In this document: positions 20,966-30,675 of the stretch, piece by piece
How positions within the stretch are numbered: position 1 is the stretch's first letter
Layout of the letters: every line of letters begins with the position of its first letter
Made by a program: the position numbers and the translations under genes
Notes under the pieces: model-generated
Database searches by the model: none
What the model saw: only the letters and a program-made list of their open reading frames with translations
Told to the model about the DNA's origin: nothing
Assembly: GCF_011064285.1 (NCBI RefSeq)
Contig: NZ_CP049332.1
Location: forward strand, 744,001-808,000
Length of the DNA stretch: 64,000 bases
DNA from: Vibrio ziniensis
GTDB taxonomy: Bacteria; Pseudomonadota; Gammaproteobacteria; Enterobacterales; Vibrionaceae
Direction of reading: 5' to 3'

Positions 20966-20996
20966 AAAAGGTCTAGCGAGTTGCTAGACCTTTTTT
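20966..20996. terminator. Bidirectional rho-independent terminator
   Basis: AAAAGGTCTAGC and GCTAGACCTTTT form a 12-bp stem with a 5-nt loop, with T-runs on both strands. It lies between the end of the small acidic protein gene (plus) and the end of the PAS chemoreceptor gene (minus). Confidence 0.9.
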
Positions 20997-21028
20997 CTAA
21001 GCGTTTGAGTTACAGTTACTGAGTCAAG

Positions 21029-22345
21029 TTACAACTGCTGGTTAAACTGGCGGACGGCTTCAACGACTCGAATCGCGCCTTGTTCAACTTGTTCTATTAC
21101 TTTACCCGCTTGTGTTGAGAGATCTAATGCTTCACCCGTTTGAGATTGGCATGCCGCGATAAGCTCAACAGCTTTGGCGGTCAGCTTCATGTTATCAGCA
21201 ACAACAGTGACTATTTCTTCAGTGGTGCTGTTCGTTCTGGAAGCAAGCTGTCTCACTTCATCTGCAACAACTGCGAATCCTCTTCCTTGTTCGCCAGCGC
21301 GTGCAGCTTCGATTGCGGCATTGAGTGCTAGCAGGTTGGTTTGGTCTGCTATACCACTGATGTTGCCAACCAAATCACTGATACTTTTAGAGTGTGCATT
21401 GAGTGCTTCTATATCAGCACTGGCTTGTTTCATTTGGCGCACCAAATTTTCCATTTTCTTTATGATATCAGTAACGACTTTTTGTCCTTGAGTCGTTTGG
21501 CGTCCGGTTTCTTCTGATACGTTAAAAGCGATTTGCGCTGCCTCTTGAGCTGCAAGTTCTTGTTGCACTTGATCGGTAATAACCGTTGCAAACTTAACGA
21601 CTTTGTACAGATCTCCTGTATCGTTATGAATAGGGTTGTAAGAAGCTTCTAGCCATACAACATGCCCATGTTTATCAATTCGCTTAAAGCGCTCCGATAC
21701 GAATTGACCTCTCCCCAGTTTCTTCCAGAATTCAGTGTAAGCTGGTGAGTTAACTTCACTTGATTCACAGAAAATTCGGTGATGTTTGCCAGCAATTTGT
21801 TCGTTGCTGCTGTATCCCATTGTTTTTAGAAAGTTGTCGTTAGCACGAAGTATGGTTCCATCTAGAGAGAACTCAATCACTGCCATAGAACGGTTTATGG
21901 CTTTTAGCATATCTTCGTGTTCACGTGATGCCGAGATTGTTCTGGTCAACTCAGTGGCATAAACGGAGAAGCGCGTCAGTTTGTTTTGGATATCAAAAAT
22001 AGGTTGCAGAATTATTCTCAGCCAAGCTTCCTGGCGGTTTACCTTAGAAATTTGCAAAGCGCCATTCCAGTGTTTTTTCTGCTCAAGCGCATTTCTCATT
22101 TGTTGGAAATGCTTAGACTGCCTTGCTTTCTCGGGTACTAACGCAGTTAGGTGAGCGCCTGCTATTGCATCGGACTTAAGTCCTAATTCTTTTTCAAAAT
22201 TGGCGTTTGCGGAAATAATTTTTCCCTGAGGATCGAGTGTTAACCTGAGCATATCCGCGTTGAGACTTTCGCGAACCTGTTCCAGTGAATACAGTCTTTC
22301 TTTTAATTGCTGATTTTCTTTTTGGAGTGATTTATTAAAAAACAT
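21029..22345 (-). CDS. Soluble PAS-PAS methyl-accepting chemotaxis protein
   Basis: This 438-aa chemoreceptor has no membrane span and should sense an internal signal. A short N-terminal coiled coil ([17 protein letters not shown]) leads to two PAS domains at about residues 30-145 and 150-265 (the second with [20 protein letters not shown]). Aer-type PAS domains of this kind often bind FAD or heme and report redox state or oxygen. The short signalling domain has the usual tip (EQTNLLALN in variant form [20 protein letters not shown]). The region after the tip is short, so it may be a cytosolic array member. It ends against a bidirectional terminator. Confidence 0.92.
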   Translation of the reverse strand: MFFNKSLQKENQQLKERLYSLEQVRESLNADMLRLTLDPQGKIISANANFEKELGLKSDAIAGAHLTALVPEKARQSKHFQQMRNALEQKKHWNGALQISKVNRQEAWLRIILQPIFDIQNKLTRFSVYATELTRTISASREHEDMLKAINRSMAVIEFSLDGTILRANDNFLKTMGYSSNEQIAGKHHRIFCESSEVNSPAYTEFWKKLGRGQFVSERFKRIDKHGHVVWLEASYNPIHNDTGDLYKVVKFATVITDQVQQELAAQEAAQIAFNVSEETGRQTTQGQKVVTDIIKKMENLVRQMKQASADIEALNAHSKSISDLVGNISGIADQTNLLALNAAIEAARAGEQGRGFAVVADEVRQLASRTNSTTEEIVTVVADNMKLTAKAVELIAACQSQTGEALDLSTQAGKVIEQVEQGAIRVVEAVRQFNQQL

Positions 22346-22610
22346 AGTAACCTTGCTGTTAATATTAGCCGGGCTTCATGGGGACCACCGCTACCCAGAA
22401 AAACACTCAATCATTAAGTGCGTGAATGATAATAGAGTGTGTTATTAGTACTAATTATTTTGCCTTAATCATAAGTCTGTCAAAGTTAATTTTGGATTTA
22501 GTGGTCTTATGTGTAATTCATTCCTTCGCATTACTTTGGAGGGGCAGTCGAAAAATTAACTAAAAGTATGGTACGGTTACGTTCAATCTAGAGGTAAAGA
22601 GGAAGTAATT

Positions 22611-23102
22611 TTGATTGTACGTTTGATGCAGGAAAGTGACTTACCTAAAGCTGCGTTAGTGCACCAGTCTGCGTTTGTAAGACAGCGCCATTCACTGGAA
22701 TGGTTGCAGTGTAATTTTAATGCATTTCCTCGTTACTTGATTTATGTCGCTGAGATTGAAGAACAGGAAAAATCGACCATCGCGGGTTATATCATCTGGG
22801 TACAAAAAAGTGGTTTTAGACCAGAAGCGGTTTTAGAACTAGAACAACTTGCTGTGTTGCCCGAATATCAGGGCAAAGGGTTTGGTAAAGCGCTAATTGT
22901 TGAGTCTTTACCTATGGTCAAACAACAACTTGCTCAGCAAGATTCAGTGCTCAAGCATATACTGGTCACGACAAGAGCAGATAATTTCGCTCAGCAGTTG
23001 TATCGAGACACTTTGGGTGCGCAAGTGGAGAGCACGATCTCGAATCTGTATTCAGCCGATGAAGTGTTGATGATTGCCAGAAATGTGGGCGACAGAATCT
23101 AG
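22611..23102 (+). CDS. GNAT-family N-acetyltransferase
   Basis: This 163-aa protein has the GNAT acetyl-CoA-binding signature, LEQLAVLPEYQGKGFGKALI, at about residues 82-101 (motif A, Q/RxxGxG/A as QGKGFG). It should transfer an acetyl group to an amine; the substrate cannot be predicted. The start is TTG at 22611, supported by AAGAGGAAG just upstream; an internal ATG would remove the first strand. It is monocistronic with a strong terminator downstream. Confidence 0.87.
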   Translation: MIVRLMQESDLPKAALVHQSAFVRQRHSLEWLQCNFNAFPRYLIYVAEIEEQEKSTIAGYIIWVQKSGFRPEAVLELEQLAVLPEYQGKGFGKALIVESLPMVKQQLAQQDSVLKHILVTTRADNFAQQLYRDTLGAQVESTISNLYSADEVLMIARNVGDRI

Positions 23103-23137
23103 ACCTGCTATTTGTGCATCAGTGAAAAGTGGTAAAT

Positions 23138-23175
23138 AAAAAGAGACAAAAACACAGTGCTTTTGTCTCTTTTTG
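23138..23175. terminator. Bidirectional rho-independent terminator
   Basis: AAAAAGAGACAAAA and TTTTGTCTCTTTTT pair as a long stem with a loop of about ten bases, with T-runs on both strands. It separates the GNAT gene from the convergent phosphohexomutase gene. Confidence 0.9.
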
Positions 23176-23223
23176 ATCCTGCTATCTTCCTAGAACTGGA
23201 TGATACCGAGTTAGCTTCAACGC

Positions 23224-24930
23224 TTATCTCAAGCTGTGTTGGTGTTCACTAATCAGCAGAGCCATCTGTTCTTCAGCTCGTTCCTGAGCGCTTTTAAAGC
23301 TCTCATTGTGAGCAAAACTGCCTACCACTTCGTAATAGCATTTCAGTTTTGGTTCTGTGCCAGAAGGTCGAACAATCACGCGAGAACCACCTTCCAAGTG
23401 ATAAATCAGTACATCACTGCTTGGTAGGTTGATGGTTTCTTTGTTGCCATGGTTATCCGTGCGAACAGAGAGTTTTAAGTCTTCAGTAACTAAGATGTTC
23501 TTACCCGCGATTTTAGTCGGTGGTTCAGCACGTAGCAGTTCTCCTACTGGCGGGTAATCTGGGTCAAGCGCGATACTACGTTGAGCATTAATGTACATGC
23601 CATGTTCACGGTAGATCTCTTCCAGTTGATCCCAAATGGTTTTACCTTGGCTGTACAGTTCTGCTGCAAGTTGAGCGAACGCGACCAAAGCAGACAGACC
23701 ATCTTTGTCCCAAACCGTGTTACCTACTGTGTAACCAAGTGCTTCTTCATAAGCAAACAGGAACTTGTGTTCATCGCTTTGCTCTTGCATCGCAATGTTG
23801 GTTAGCCATTTAAAGCCTGTCAGCGTTTGGTAATACTTTGCGCCGTGCGCTTTTGCTACTTTGCTCAGTAGACTGGAAGAGACAATGGTATTACCCACTA
23901 ACTGAGATTTCGCATCGGTTTTACTCAGTAAGTAGTTACCGAAAAGAGTACCCACTTGGTCGCCCGAGAGCATCTGGTAACTTCCATCGGGTTTACGCAC
24001 AGCAACGGCAAAGCGGTCGGCATCTGGGTCATTGGCACAAGCCAGTTCCGCTTCGATAGAATCTGCAAGCTCAATGACCATGTCCATTGCGCCAGCTTCT
24101 TCTGGGTTAGGGAAGTTAACCGTTGGGAAAGTACCGTCTGGTTCGCGCTGTTCTTTTACGCTCATTACTTTCTTAAAGCCCGCATCATGGAGTAAGTCTT
24201 CTGCCATGTTTGCGCCAACGCCATGCATTGCTGTGTAAGCAATAGAGATGCTGCTTGGGTCGGTGTGATTTGAAAGTAGTGGGTTGCTGTTAATCGCGCT
24301 GCGATAGGTTTGATAGTAATCATCACGTAACCAAACCAGCAGACCTTGACGTTCGGCATCGGCATGCGGCATCAGTGGTATCATGCGATTGGTCGCGATA
24401 TCAATTTCTTTTGCAATGCCAGAATCGTGCGGTGGAATGATTTGCGCGCCGTTTTCCCAGTAAACTTTGAATCCGTTGTACTCTGGCGGATTGTGACTTG
24501 CTGTTACGACTACAGCCGCAGCAGCATTGAAGTGTTTGACACCAAATGCGGCAATTGGGGTTGCGGCGACTTTATGAGTTAAATAAACCTTAATGCCTAA
24601 AGCCGTTAGCACCGCAGCGGTGTCGTAAGCAAATGATTTGGAATCGGTTCGACCATCATAGCCGATCACGACACCACGCTGTTTCGCATTGTCGACTTGT
24701 TTCACTAGGTATTCACCAAGACCTAATGCGGTTTGCTGAATCACTAAACGGTTCATGCGGTTTGGACCGCAACCAACTTTTCCGCGAAGACCGGCAGTAC
24801 CAAACTCGAGTCGGCATTTAAAGCGGTCTTCTAATTCTTCATATTTCTTATGGTCAATCAGATATTGCAGTTCTTCCCGAGTTTTAGGATCAGGGTCTGC
24901 CGATAACCATTGCGTGACTTTTTCCATCAT
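23224..24930 (-). CDS. Phosphoglucomutase/phosphomannomutase family protein
   Basis: This 568-aa alpha-D-phosphohexomutase interconverts hexose 1- and 6-phosphates. The active-site serine loop is TASHNPPEYNGFKVY, the metal loop is DPDADR, the sugar-specificity loop is FAYEEALGY, and the phosphate loop is RPSGTEPKLK. All four are intact. The length and N-terminal helices match the PgcA/PGM2-like branch rather than E. coli Pgm, so glucose 1-phosphate is the likely substrate. AGGTGG fits the ATG at 24930 (or 24927); a GTG at 24939 overlaps that ribosome site and was rejected. It stands alone, divergent from the oxidase operon. Confidence 0.93.
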   Translation of the reverse strand: MMEKVTQWLSADPDPKTREELQYLIDHKKYEELEDRFKCRLEFGTAGLRGKVGCGPNRMNRLVIQQTALGLGEYLVKQVDNAKQRGVVIGYDGRTDSKSFAYDTAAVLTALGIKVYLTHKVAATPIAAFGVKHFNAAAAVVVTASHNPPEYNGFKVYWENGAQIIPPHDSGIAKEIDIATNRMIPLMPHADAERQGLLVWLRDDYYQTYRSAINSNPLLSNHTDPSSISIAYTAMHGVGANMAEDLLHDAGFKKVMSVKEQREPDGTFPTVNFPNPEEAGAMDMVIELADSIEAELACANDPDADRFAVAVRKPDGSYQMLSGDQVGTLFGNYLLSKTDAKSQLVGNTIVSSSLLSKVAKAHGAKYYQTLTGFKWLTNIAMQEQSDEHKFLFAYEEALGYTVGNTVWDKDGLSALVAFAQLAAELYSQGKTIWDQLEEIYREHGMYINAQRSIALDPDYPPVGELLRAEPPTKIAGKNILVTEDLKLSVRTDNHGNKETINLPSSDVLIYHLEGGSRVIVRPSGTEPKLKCYYEVVGSFAHNESFKSAQERAEEQMALLISEHQHSLR

Positions 24931-25279
24931 GATTGCCACCTTGTGTATGGATTTGAGTACGCAGCATAATTGATATGTATTCTCATTTATGAGTGCGCAA
25001 TCGCTAAAACATGTATTAAGCGTCGTCTGTTACATTCAAATGTCTTCACTAGATTCAAAACTATTCTAGAACAGTTTTGTTATGAACCACTTTTATAAAT
25101 CTGTTTTGATTATTCCTTGAACAAACCAAAAACCCTAACTAGCCTTTAGTTAATATTTTAAATAACAAAAATTTAACAATCATAATAATTGAGTCAAATT
25201 TGCTGTTTGTGTCGATTCACGTTCGTTGTATTGAAGTACAGAGAGGTGTTGAAGTACAGCGAAGCAGAGGAGAGAACTC
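24931..25279. other. Divergent intergenic region upstream of the cox operon
   Basis: These 349 bases are very AT-rich in the centre (25090-25200) and hold no supportable gene. They should contain the phosphohexomutase and coxB promoters. An 18-bp period direct repeat lies at 25231-25259 and is listed separately. Confidence 0.55.
25231..25259 (+). repeat. Short direct repeat upstream of coxB
   Basis: TTGAAGTACAG occurs at 25231-25241 and again at 25249-25259, a period of 18 bases. The second copy ends 20 bases before the coxB start. It may be a regulator site or a small leader duplication; the sequence does not tell which. Confidence 0.7.
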
Positions 25280-26446
25280 TTGAGAAGATGTGTAACCAAT
25301 CTGTGGCTGCCAGCAGTTGGGCTGTTAATCAGCTTGTCCCCACAGGTTTTTTCTGCAGAACGAGTATTAAACATGACACCGGGTGTTACCGAAATCAGTG
25401 GTAAGGTGTATCAGCTGCACATGCTTATTTTCTATATCTGTGTAGCGATAGCACTGGTGGTGTTTGGTGCCATGTTCTATGCCATTTTTAAGCATCGCAA
25501 GTCGAAGGGCGCGGTAGCGGCTCATTTTCACGAAAGCACCAAAGTTGAAATCATTTGGACAATTATTCCTATTGTCATCTTGGTCGCAATGGCCATACCC
25601 GCAACGAAAACCTTGGTTGCGATGGAAGATACTTCTCAATCAGACCTCACAATTAAGATCACTGGTTCACAATGGAAATGGCATTACAGCTATTTCGAGC
25701 AAGGCGTGGAATTTTACAGCCTCTTAGCCACCTCACAAAAGCAGATTGATGGTGAAGAGGTCAAGGGGGCTCATTACCTTCTTGAGGTTGACCAACCTTT
25801 GGTATTGCCAACTGACCGCAAAGTCCGATTTTTGCTGACTTCAGACGATGTGATTCACTCTTGGTGGGTGCCTGCGTTTGCCGTGAAAAAAGATACGATT
25901 CCCGGATATATCAATGAGGCTTGGACACGTATTGATGAGCCGGGAGTATATCGTGGCCAATGTGCTGAGTTGTGTGGTCGTGCTCATGGCTTTATGCCAA
26001 TTGTTGTTCAAGCGATGGAACCCGAACAATACGACCAATGGCTCGCGGATAAAAAAGCAGAAATTGCGGTTGCTAAGCAAGAGGCAGAAAAAGCCCGCCT
26101 CAGTTCAATGTCTCTGGATGATCTGATGGTAATGGGGGAGAAAATTTACATGGAGCGCTGCGCGGTTTGCCATCAACCAACGGGGTTAGGTATTCCGGGT
26201 GCGTTTCCGGCCATTAAAGGTAGCCCTGTTGCAACAGGTGAAGTTAGCGCGCATTTGGCGGTCGTTGTTAATGGTCGCTCTGGTACGGCAATGCAGGCGT
26301 TTGGCAACCAACTGAGTGACCAAGAATTGGCGGCAGTGATTAGCTATCAACGTAATGCTTGGGGCAATAACACAGGAGATGCGGTTCAGGCATCGGATAT
26401 CTTTGCATTCAAGGCAAGCAATGGAAAAAGCGGGGAGGGACAATGA
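25280..26446 (+). CDS. coxB: Cytochrome c oxidase subunit II with fused cytochrome c domain (caa3-type)
   Basis: This 388-aa subunit takes electrons from cytochrome c at the outer face of the membrane. A signal peptide (about residues 1-26) precedes two membrane spans near 45-70 and 88-108. The CuA cupredoxin domain spans about 120-245, with metal ligands in [12 protein letters not shown] and an upstream HSWW. A C-terminal cytochrome c domain at about 285-370 has the heme site CAVCH, which makes this a caa3-type subunit. The start is TTG, supported by GAGGAGAG. It is the first gene of an eight-gene plus-strand operon and overlaps coxA by 4 bases (ATGA). Confidence 0.95.
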   Translation: MRRCVTNLWLPAVGLLISLSPQVFSAERVLNMTPGVTEISGKVYQLHMLIFYICVAIALVVFGAMFYAIFKHRKSKGAVAAHFHESTKVEIIWTIIPIVILVAMAIPATKTLVAMEDTSQSDLTIKITGSQWKWHYSYFEQGVEFYSLLATSQKQIDGEEVKGAHYLLEVDQPLVLPTDRKVRFLLTSDDVIHSWWVPAFAVKKDTIPGYINEAWTRIDEPGVYRGQCAELCGRAHGFMPIVVQAMEPEQYDQWLADKKAEIAVAKQEAEKARLSSMSLDDLMVMGEKIYMERCAVCHQPTGLGIPGAFPAIKGSPVATGEVSAHLAVVVNGRSGTAMQAFGNQLSDQELAAVISYQRNAWGNNTGDAVQASDIFAFKASNGKSGEGQ

Positions 26447-28110
26447 AATCTTCCAACGTTCATAGCGTGAAATCGGCTCCGATGGTGGATGCAGATGTTT
26501 CAAATCCTGAATCCGGCAGTGTTGTTGATGATAGTTACAAAGATAAAGACAATGATCATGAGCATCATGTTCCTACAGGTATCGCAAGATGGATCTATTC
26601 CACTAACCACAAAGACATAGGAACTTTATATCTTTGGTTTAGCTTCACCATGTTTTTAATTGGTGGCGCAATGGCAATGGTGATTCGTGCGGAATTGTTC
26701 CAACCGGGATTACAGTTTGTTAAGCCAGAATTCTTTAATCAAATGACCACGGTTCACGGTTTGATTATGGTGTTTGGTGCGGTAATGCCCGCATTCACAG
26801 GGCTTGCCAACTGGATGGTGCCATTAATGATTGGTGCGCCAGATATGGCTCTGCCAAGGATGAATAACCTCAGTTTCTGGATTCTGCCTTTCGCTTTCCT
26901 CATTCTTCTTGCTTCTTTGTTTACTGAGGGTGGTGGTCCAAACTTTGGTTGGACATTCTACGCACCTCTATCAACCACTTATGGACCTGACAGCACAGCG
27001 CTGTTTGTTTTCTCGGTTCACATTATGGGTATTAGCTCCATCATGGGCGCAATCAACGTGATTGTGACCATAGTGAACATGCGCGCACCGGGCATGACGT
27101 GGTTTAAGCTCCCGCTTTTTGTCTGGACGTGGCTGATTACAGCATTCCTCTTGATTGCGGTGATGCCTGTTCTCGCTGGTGCGGTCACTATGGTGTTGAC
27201 CGACAAGTATTTCGGTACGAGTTTCTTTGATGCCGCTGGTGGTGGTGACCCTGTAATGTTCCAGCATATTTTCTGGTTCTTCGGACACCCGGAAGTGTAC
27301 ATCATGATCCTGCCGTCTTTTGGCATCATCTCTGCCATTGTTCCTGCTTTCAGTGGCAAAAAACTGTTTGGCTATCATTCTATGGTGTACGCCACCAGTA
27401 GTATCGCGCTGCTCTCGTTCTTGGTTTGGGCGCACCACATGTTTACCACTGGCATGCCAGTGTTTGCCGAACTGTTCTTTATGTATTGCACCATGCTGAT
27501 TGCCGTGCCTACAGGTGTAAAAGTGTTTAACTGGGTTGCGACCATGTGGCGCGGCTCACTTACCTTTGAAACACCAATGTTGTTTGCGATTGCCTTTATC
27601 GTGCTGTTTACCATAGGCGGTTTCTCGGGGTTGATGTTAGCAATCGTTCCTGCCGATTTTCAGTACCACGATACTTACTTTGTGGTGGCACACTTTCACT
27701 ATGTTTTGGTTTCTGGTGCCGTGTTCTCGATTATGGCCGCAGCCTATTACTGGCTGCCTAAGTGGACTGGGCATATGTACGACGAAAAGCTCAGCTTGTG
27801 GCACTTCTGGTGTTCAGTCATCTCGGTCAACGTGCTGTTCTTTCCTATGCACTTTTTAGGGTTAGCGGGCATGCCAAGGCGTATTCCGGATTACGCGATA
27901 CAGTTTGCGGACGTGAATCAAATTGTTTCCATAGGCGGTTTTGCATTTGGTTTGTCGCAACTGATTTTCCTATGGGTAGTGATTAAGTGCGTGCGAGGAG
28001 GAAAACCTGCGCCCGCTAAACCATGGGAGCGAGCCGAAGGTTTGGAATGGACAGTTCCAAGCCCAGCGCCGCACCACACATTCTCAACACCACCAAAAGT
28101 AGAAGATTAG
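26443..28110 (+). CDS. coxA: Cytochrome c oxidase subunit I
   Basis: This 555-aa subunit carries heme a and the heme a3-CuB site where oxygen is reduced and protons are pumped. Twelve membrane spans are expected. The catalytic motifs are present: HGLIMVFG (heme a), [13 protein letters not shown] (CuB His crosslinked to Tyr, with the K-channel region), AHHMFTTGM (CuB His pair) and FHYVLVSG (heme ligands). A polar N-terminal tail of about 45 residues precedes the core, and the protein ends in a Pro-rich tail. The start codon overlaps the coxB stop, so translation is coupled. Confidence 0.96.
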   Translation: MKSSNVHSVKSAPMVDADVSNPESGSVVDDSYKDKDNDHEHHVPTGIARWIYSTNHKDIGTLYLWFSFTMFLIGGAMAMVIRAELFQPGLQFVKPEFFNQMTTVHGLIMVFGAVMPAFTGLANWMVPLMIGAPDMALPRMNNLSFWILPFAFLILLASLFTEGGGPNFGWTFYAPLSTTYGPDSTALFVFSVHIMGISSIMGAINVIVTIVNMRAPGMTWFKLPLFVWTWLITAFLLIAVMPVLAGAVTMVLTDKYFGTSFFDAAGGGDPVMFQHIFWFFGHPEVYIMILPSFGIISAIVPAFSGKKLFGYHSMVYATSSIALLSFLVWAHHMFTTGMPVFAELFFMYCTMLIAVPTGVKVFNWVATMWRGSLTFETPMLFAIAFIVLFTIGGFSGLMLAIVPADFQYHDTYFVVAHFHYVLVSGAVFSIMAAAYYWLPKWTGHMYDEKLSLWHFWCSVISVNVLFFPMHFLGLAGMPRRIPDYAIQFADVNQIVSIGGFAFGLSQLIFLWVVIKCVRGGKPAPAKPWERAEGLEWTVPSPAPHHTFSTPPKVED

Positions 28111-28129
28111 GGTGGATTAGGAGCGTGAG

Positions 28130-28741
28130 ATGGAAGATGAATCACTTAAAACCAAGAATCGCCAACTGATTGCCAAGCTCTTGATTGGTACGGTGTTGAT
28201 GTTTGGTTTCGGCTTTGCGTTAGTGCCGTTATATGACGTGATGTGCAAAACATTAGGTATTAACGGTAAAACCAATGATGTGGCAGTCGTTCAGCCGACG
28301 AAGATGAAAATTGATCAATCACGTACCATTCGCGTGCAGTTTATGGCGCATGTCAGTAACGGTATGCCGTGGAAATTTGCTCCGAAAGTTTCGCACATGG
28401 ACGTGCATCCTGGGCAGATTATTCAGACTGCTTTTTTAGCCAACAATTTTTCAAGTGATGCACTGGTTGGGCAGGCGGTGCCATCGGTTTCTCCGGGGCA
28501 GGGAGCCACTTACTTTAACAAGATTGAGTGCTTCTGTTTTCATCAGCAACCTTTATCTGCCCAAGCCGATGCTGAAATGCCATTGATATTCTACATTGAA
28601 CCGGATATTCCGGACTCCATTCATACGCTGACGCTCTCTTACACCCTATATAACATCACGGATAAAGCTGAGCCCCAATTGGTGAAAACTAGCTCAAGTG
28701 CTCATGTGAAGGATGAGCCAACGCAAGGAGCAAACCTATGA
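28130..28741 (+). CDS. ctaG: Cytochrome c oxidase assembly protein CtaG/Cox11 (CuB copper chaperone)
   Basis: This 203-aa membrane-anchored chaperone delivers copper to the CuB site of subunit I. One membrane span lies at about residues 12-34 (LLIGTVLMFGFGFALVPLYD). An immunoglobulin-like periplasmic domain follows, with the copper motif CFCFHQQPL around residue 140. Both cysteines are intact. The usual place of Cox11 between coxA and coxC is kept. The gap from coxA is 19 bases and the end overlaps coxC by 4 bases. Confidence 0.95.
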   Translation: MEDESLKTKNRQLIAKLLIGTVLMFGFGFALVPLYDVMCKTLGINGKTNDVAVVQPTKMKIDQSRTIRVQFMAHVSNGMPWKFAPKVSHMDVHPGQIIQTAFLANNFSSDALVGQAVPSVSPGQGATYFNKIECFCFHQQPLSAQADAEMPLIFYIEPDIPDSIHTLTLSYTLYNITDKAEPQLVKTSSSAHVKDEPTQGANL

Positions 28742-29622
28742 GTACCAAACACGATTCTTACTATGTTCCTGCTCAAAGCCGTTGGCCAATTATCGGCGCG
28801 GTAGCTCTGTTTTTGGTGGCAGTTGGAGCAGGTTTAACAGTGCAACATGTTGGTACTGGCGGAGCAGGAAGTGTTTTTGGCAAAGCCATTTTGATTATTG
28901 GTTTTATCGTTTTGCTCAGTATGTTAGCGGGCTGGTTTAGTAACGTCATTGGTGAATCACTAGCAGGGCTGTACTCCAAACAGATAGCACGTTCATTTCG
29001 TCAGGGAATGAGTTGGTTTATCTTTTCAGAAGTCATGTTCTTCGGGGCATTTTTCGGCGCGCTGTTTTACGCACGCATGGTAGCTGTGCCTTGGTTGGGT
29101 GGTGCCAGCAATAACGCTATGACCAACGAACTGCTTTGGCCGGGATTTGAAGCTATTTGGCCTTTGCTAACGACTCCTGCTGGAGAAACGGTTCAAGCGA
29201 TGCCTTGGCAAGGTATCCCACTTAAGAACACGGTTATTCTTTTGTTGTCTTCTATCACCTTGCACATGGCTCATCTTAGCCTAGAGAAAAACCAACGAAT
29301 GGCGCTCATCGTCTGGTTGGAAATTACCATAGTGCTTGCTGGCTTCTTCTTGTATTTCCAAGGGGTTGAATACGCACACGCCTACCACGAAATGGGGTTA
29401 ACGCTTCAATCTGGCGTGTACGGCAACACCTTCTTTATGTTGACGGGTTTCCATGGGCTGCATGTTTGCCTTGGAACTTTGTTCTTGACCGTATTACTGG
29501 CTCGAATCGCGAAAGATCATTTCACGCCCAAAGACCACTTCGCATTTCAAGCTGGCAGTTGGTATTGGCACTTTGTAGACGTGGTGTGGTTGTGCTTGTT
29601 TGTCTTTGTCTATGTCTTGTAG
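28738..29622 (+). CDS. coxC: Cytochrome c oxidase subunit III
   Basis: This 294-aa membrane protein is the third core subunit of the oxidase. Seven membrane spans are expected, and typical segments are visible: FSEVMFFGAFFGALFYAR, YFQGVEYAHAYHEMG, GFHGLHVCLGT, and the final WHFVDVVWLCLFVFVYVL. The length is normal for bacterial subunit III. It overlaps ctaG by 4 bases. After it the operon is interrupted on the opposite strand by the DUF2909 gene before surf1. Confidence 0.95.
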   Translation: MSTKHDSYYVPAQSRWPIIGAVALFLVAVGAGLTVQHVGTGGAGSVFGKAILIIGFIVLLSMLAGWFSNVIGESLAGLYSKQIARSFRQGMSWFIFSEVMFFGAFFGALFYARMVAVPWLGGASNNAMTNELLWPGFEAIWPLLTTPAGETVQAMPWQGIPLKNTVILLLSSITLHMAHLSLEKNQRMALIVWLEITIVLAGFFLYFQGVEYAHAYHEMGLTLQSGVYGNTFFMLTGFHGLHVCLGTLFLTVLLARIAKDHFTPKDHFAFQAGSWYWHFVDVVWLCLFVFVYVL

Positions 29623-29681
29623 CGAAGGCTTTCCCACGTGCTTAGGTGTTTGAATCAGATGCAGAAAATACAAATAACGCT

Positions 29682-29906
29682 TTAATAAGGTGTGTGATTG
29701 GGGTGAAGCCAACCGCTAAGGAGAGCAAAAATGAGCAAGATAACCACACAAGAGGAAAACATCAGACGTCGCCCGAGGTAATAACTCATTGGGCGATCAT
29801 CGCCATCATTAGGTTCTCGAACCATTTGGATTAAGGCGCGAGCTAGGTTGAATATGATGAACAGTAGAAACAGAACCAAAATGATTTTTACAACAAGTGG
29901 CAGCAT
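29682..29906 (-). CDS. DUF2909 family twin-span membrane protein, antisense within the cox operon
   Basis: This 74-aa protein has two membrane spans (about residues 3-22 and 48-66) joined by a charged loop (REPNDGDDRPMSYYLGRR). It matches the DUF2909 twin-transmembrane family often seen next to cytochrome oxidase genes. A strong AGAGGA site lies at good spacing before the ATG at 29906. A longer in-frame start at 30023 would run deep into surf1 and was rejected. It is transcribed against the cox operon, between coxC and surf1, and its start codon overlaps the proposed surf1 start. A role in oxidase assembly is inferred from position only. Confidence 0.8.
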   Translation of the reverse strand: MLPLVVKIILVLFLLFIIFNLARALIQMVREPNDGDDRPMSYYLGRRLMFSSCVVILLIFALLSGWLHPNHTPY

Positions 29907-30675
29907 GTCTGATCCTCTGAGTCGTTCCGTGTCTACGGATAGCCGTTCGGTGATGAAAAGGTTGTCGGTGAAAGCAATTTTAGGCGCTGTGTTAACTGTG
30001 GTTGTGTTTGCTGTTTTGGTCAAATTGGGATTGTGGCAAATGTCGCGTGGCGAACAAAAACAGGCACTTGAGCAAGAGTTGCAGCTTCGTCAGCAGATGG
30101 AACCTATTTCTTTAGGTATGGCTTTAGAACAATATTCGATGACCAATATAGCAGGCGTTAGAGTCAAAATTGCAGTGACGCCAAGCCGTAACATGACCTT
30201 CTTATTGGATAACCAAACTTATCAGGGGAAAGTGGGATATTTAGCCTACCAATTAGTCCGAGAAAGTAGCGGTCATGGGATGTTGCTTGAGATCGGTTTT
30301 GTTCCAGCCGCTAATGATAGAAATGTTTTGCCAGAGGTTAACTGGCTTGCTGAGCCACGTGAGCTAGAGGGGCGTTTATATCAAAAATCCCTAAACCCAT
30401 TGAGCTCAGAACTAAGCATTGAAGATAAAACGCCTCATCGCATACAGAATTTAAACATCGAACAGCTTTCACTGTGGGTTGGTGAGCCAATACTCCCTGT
30501 TGCTTTCCAGCCACAAGAAACCGATTGGTCGTACGCTCAACCGTGGGTTCCGATTCCGCTCAGTGCAGACAAACATTTTGGCTATGCGGTGCAGTGGTTT
30601 GTTATGGCAACAGTGCTGTTTTTCATCACCCTCGCGTTATGTTTGAGGGTTTATCAATCAAGGAGAGCCGCATGA
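29905..30675 (+). CDS. SURF1-family cytochrome oxidase biogenesis protein
   Basis: This protein (256 aa from the chosen start) belongs to the SURF1/Shy1 family, which helps insert heme a into subunit I. It has a membrane span near residues 25-44 (LGAVLTVVVFAVLVKLGLWQ, the usual GLWQ sequence) and a periplasmic domain. A final span lies near 230-250 (WFVMATVLFFITLAL). The start is uncertain: ATG at 29905 and at 29953 both fit the family length, while an ATG at 29854 would be antisense to the DUF2909 coding region. It overlaps the next gene by 4 bases. Confidence 0.8.
   Translation: MSDPLSRSVSTDSRSVMKRLSVKAILGAVLTVVVFAVLVKLGLWQMSRGEQKQALEQELQLRQQMEPISLGMALEQYSMTNIAGVRVKIAVTPSRNMTFLLDNQTYQGKVGYLAYQLVRESSGHGMLLEIGFVPAANDRNVLPEVNWLAEPRELEGRLYQKSLNPLSSELSIEDKTPHRIQNLNIEQLSLWVGEPILPVAFQPQETDWSYAQPWVPIPLSADKHFGYAVQWFVMATVLFFITLALCLRVYQSRRAA

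Noticed and set aside
22364..22440. Possible c-di-GMP riboswitch before the PAS chemoreceptor
   Set aside because: GGGTAGCGGTGG on the minus strand recalled the conserved part of the GEMM riboswitch, but the core strands and the GACGCAAAGCC-type segment are missing.
29848..29904. Longer N-terminus for the SURF1 protein
   Set aside because: The extra codons are antisense to the DUF2909 coding region, which has a strong ribosome site and family match. The SURF1 family begins near the first membrane span, so a later start fits better.
29907..30023. Longer N-terminus for the DUF2909 protein
   Set aside because: The extension overlaps the surf1 reading frame in antisense and does not resemble the family, while the ATG at 29906 has a strong AGAGGA site.
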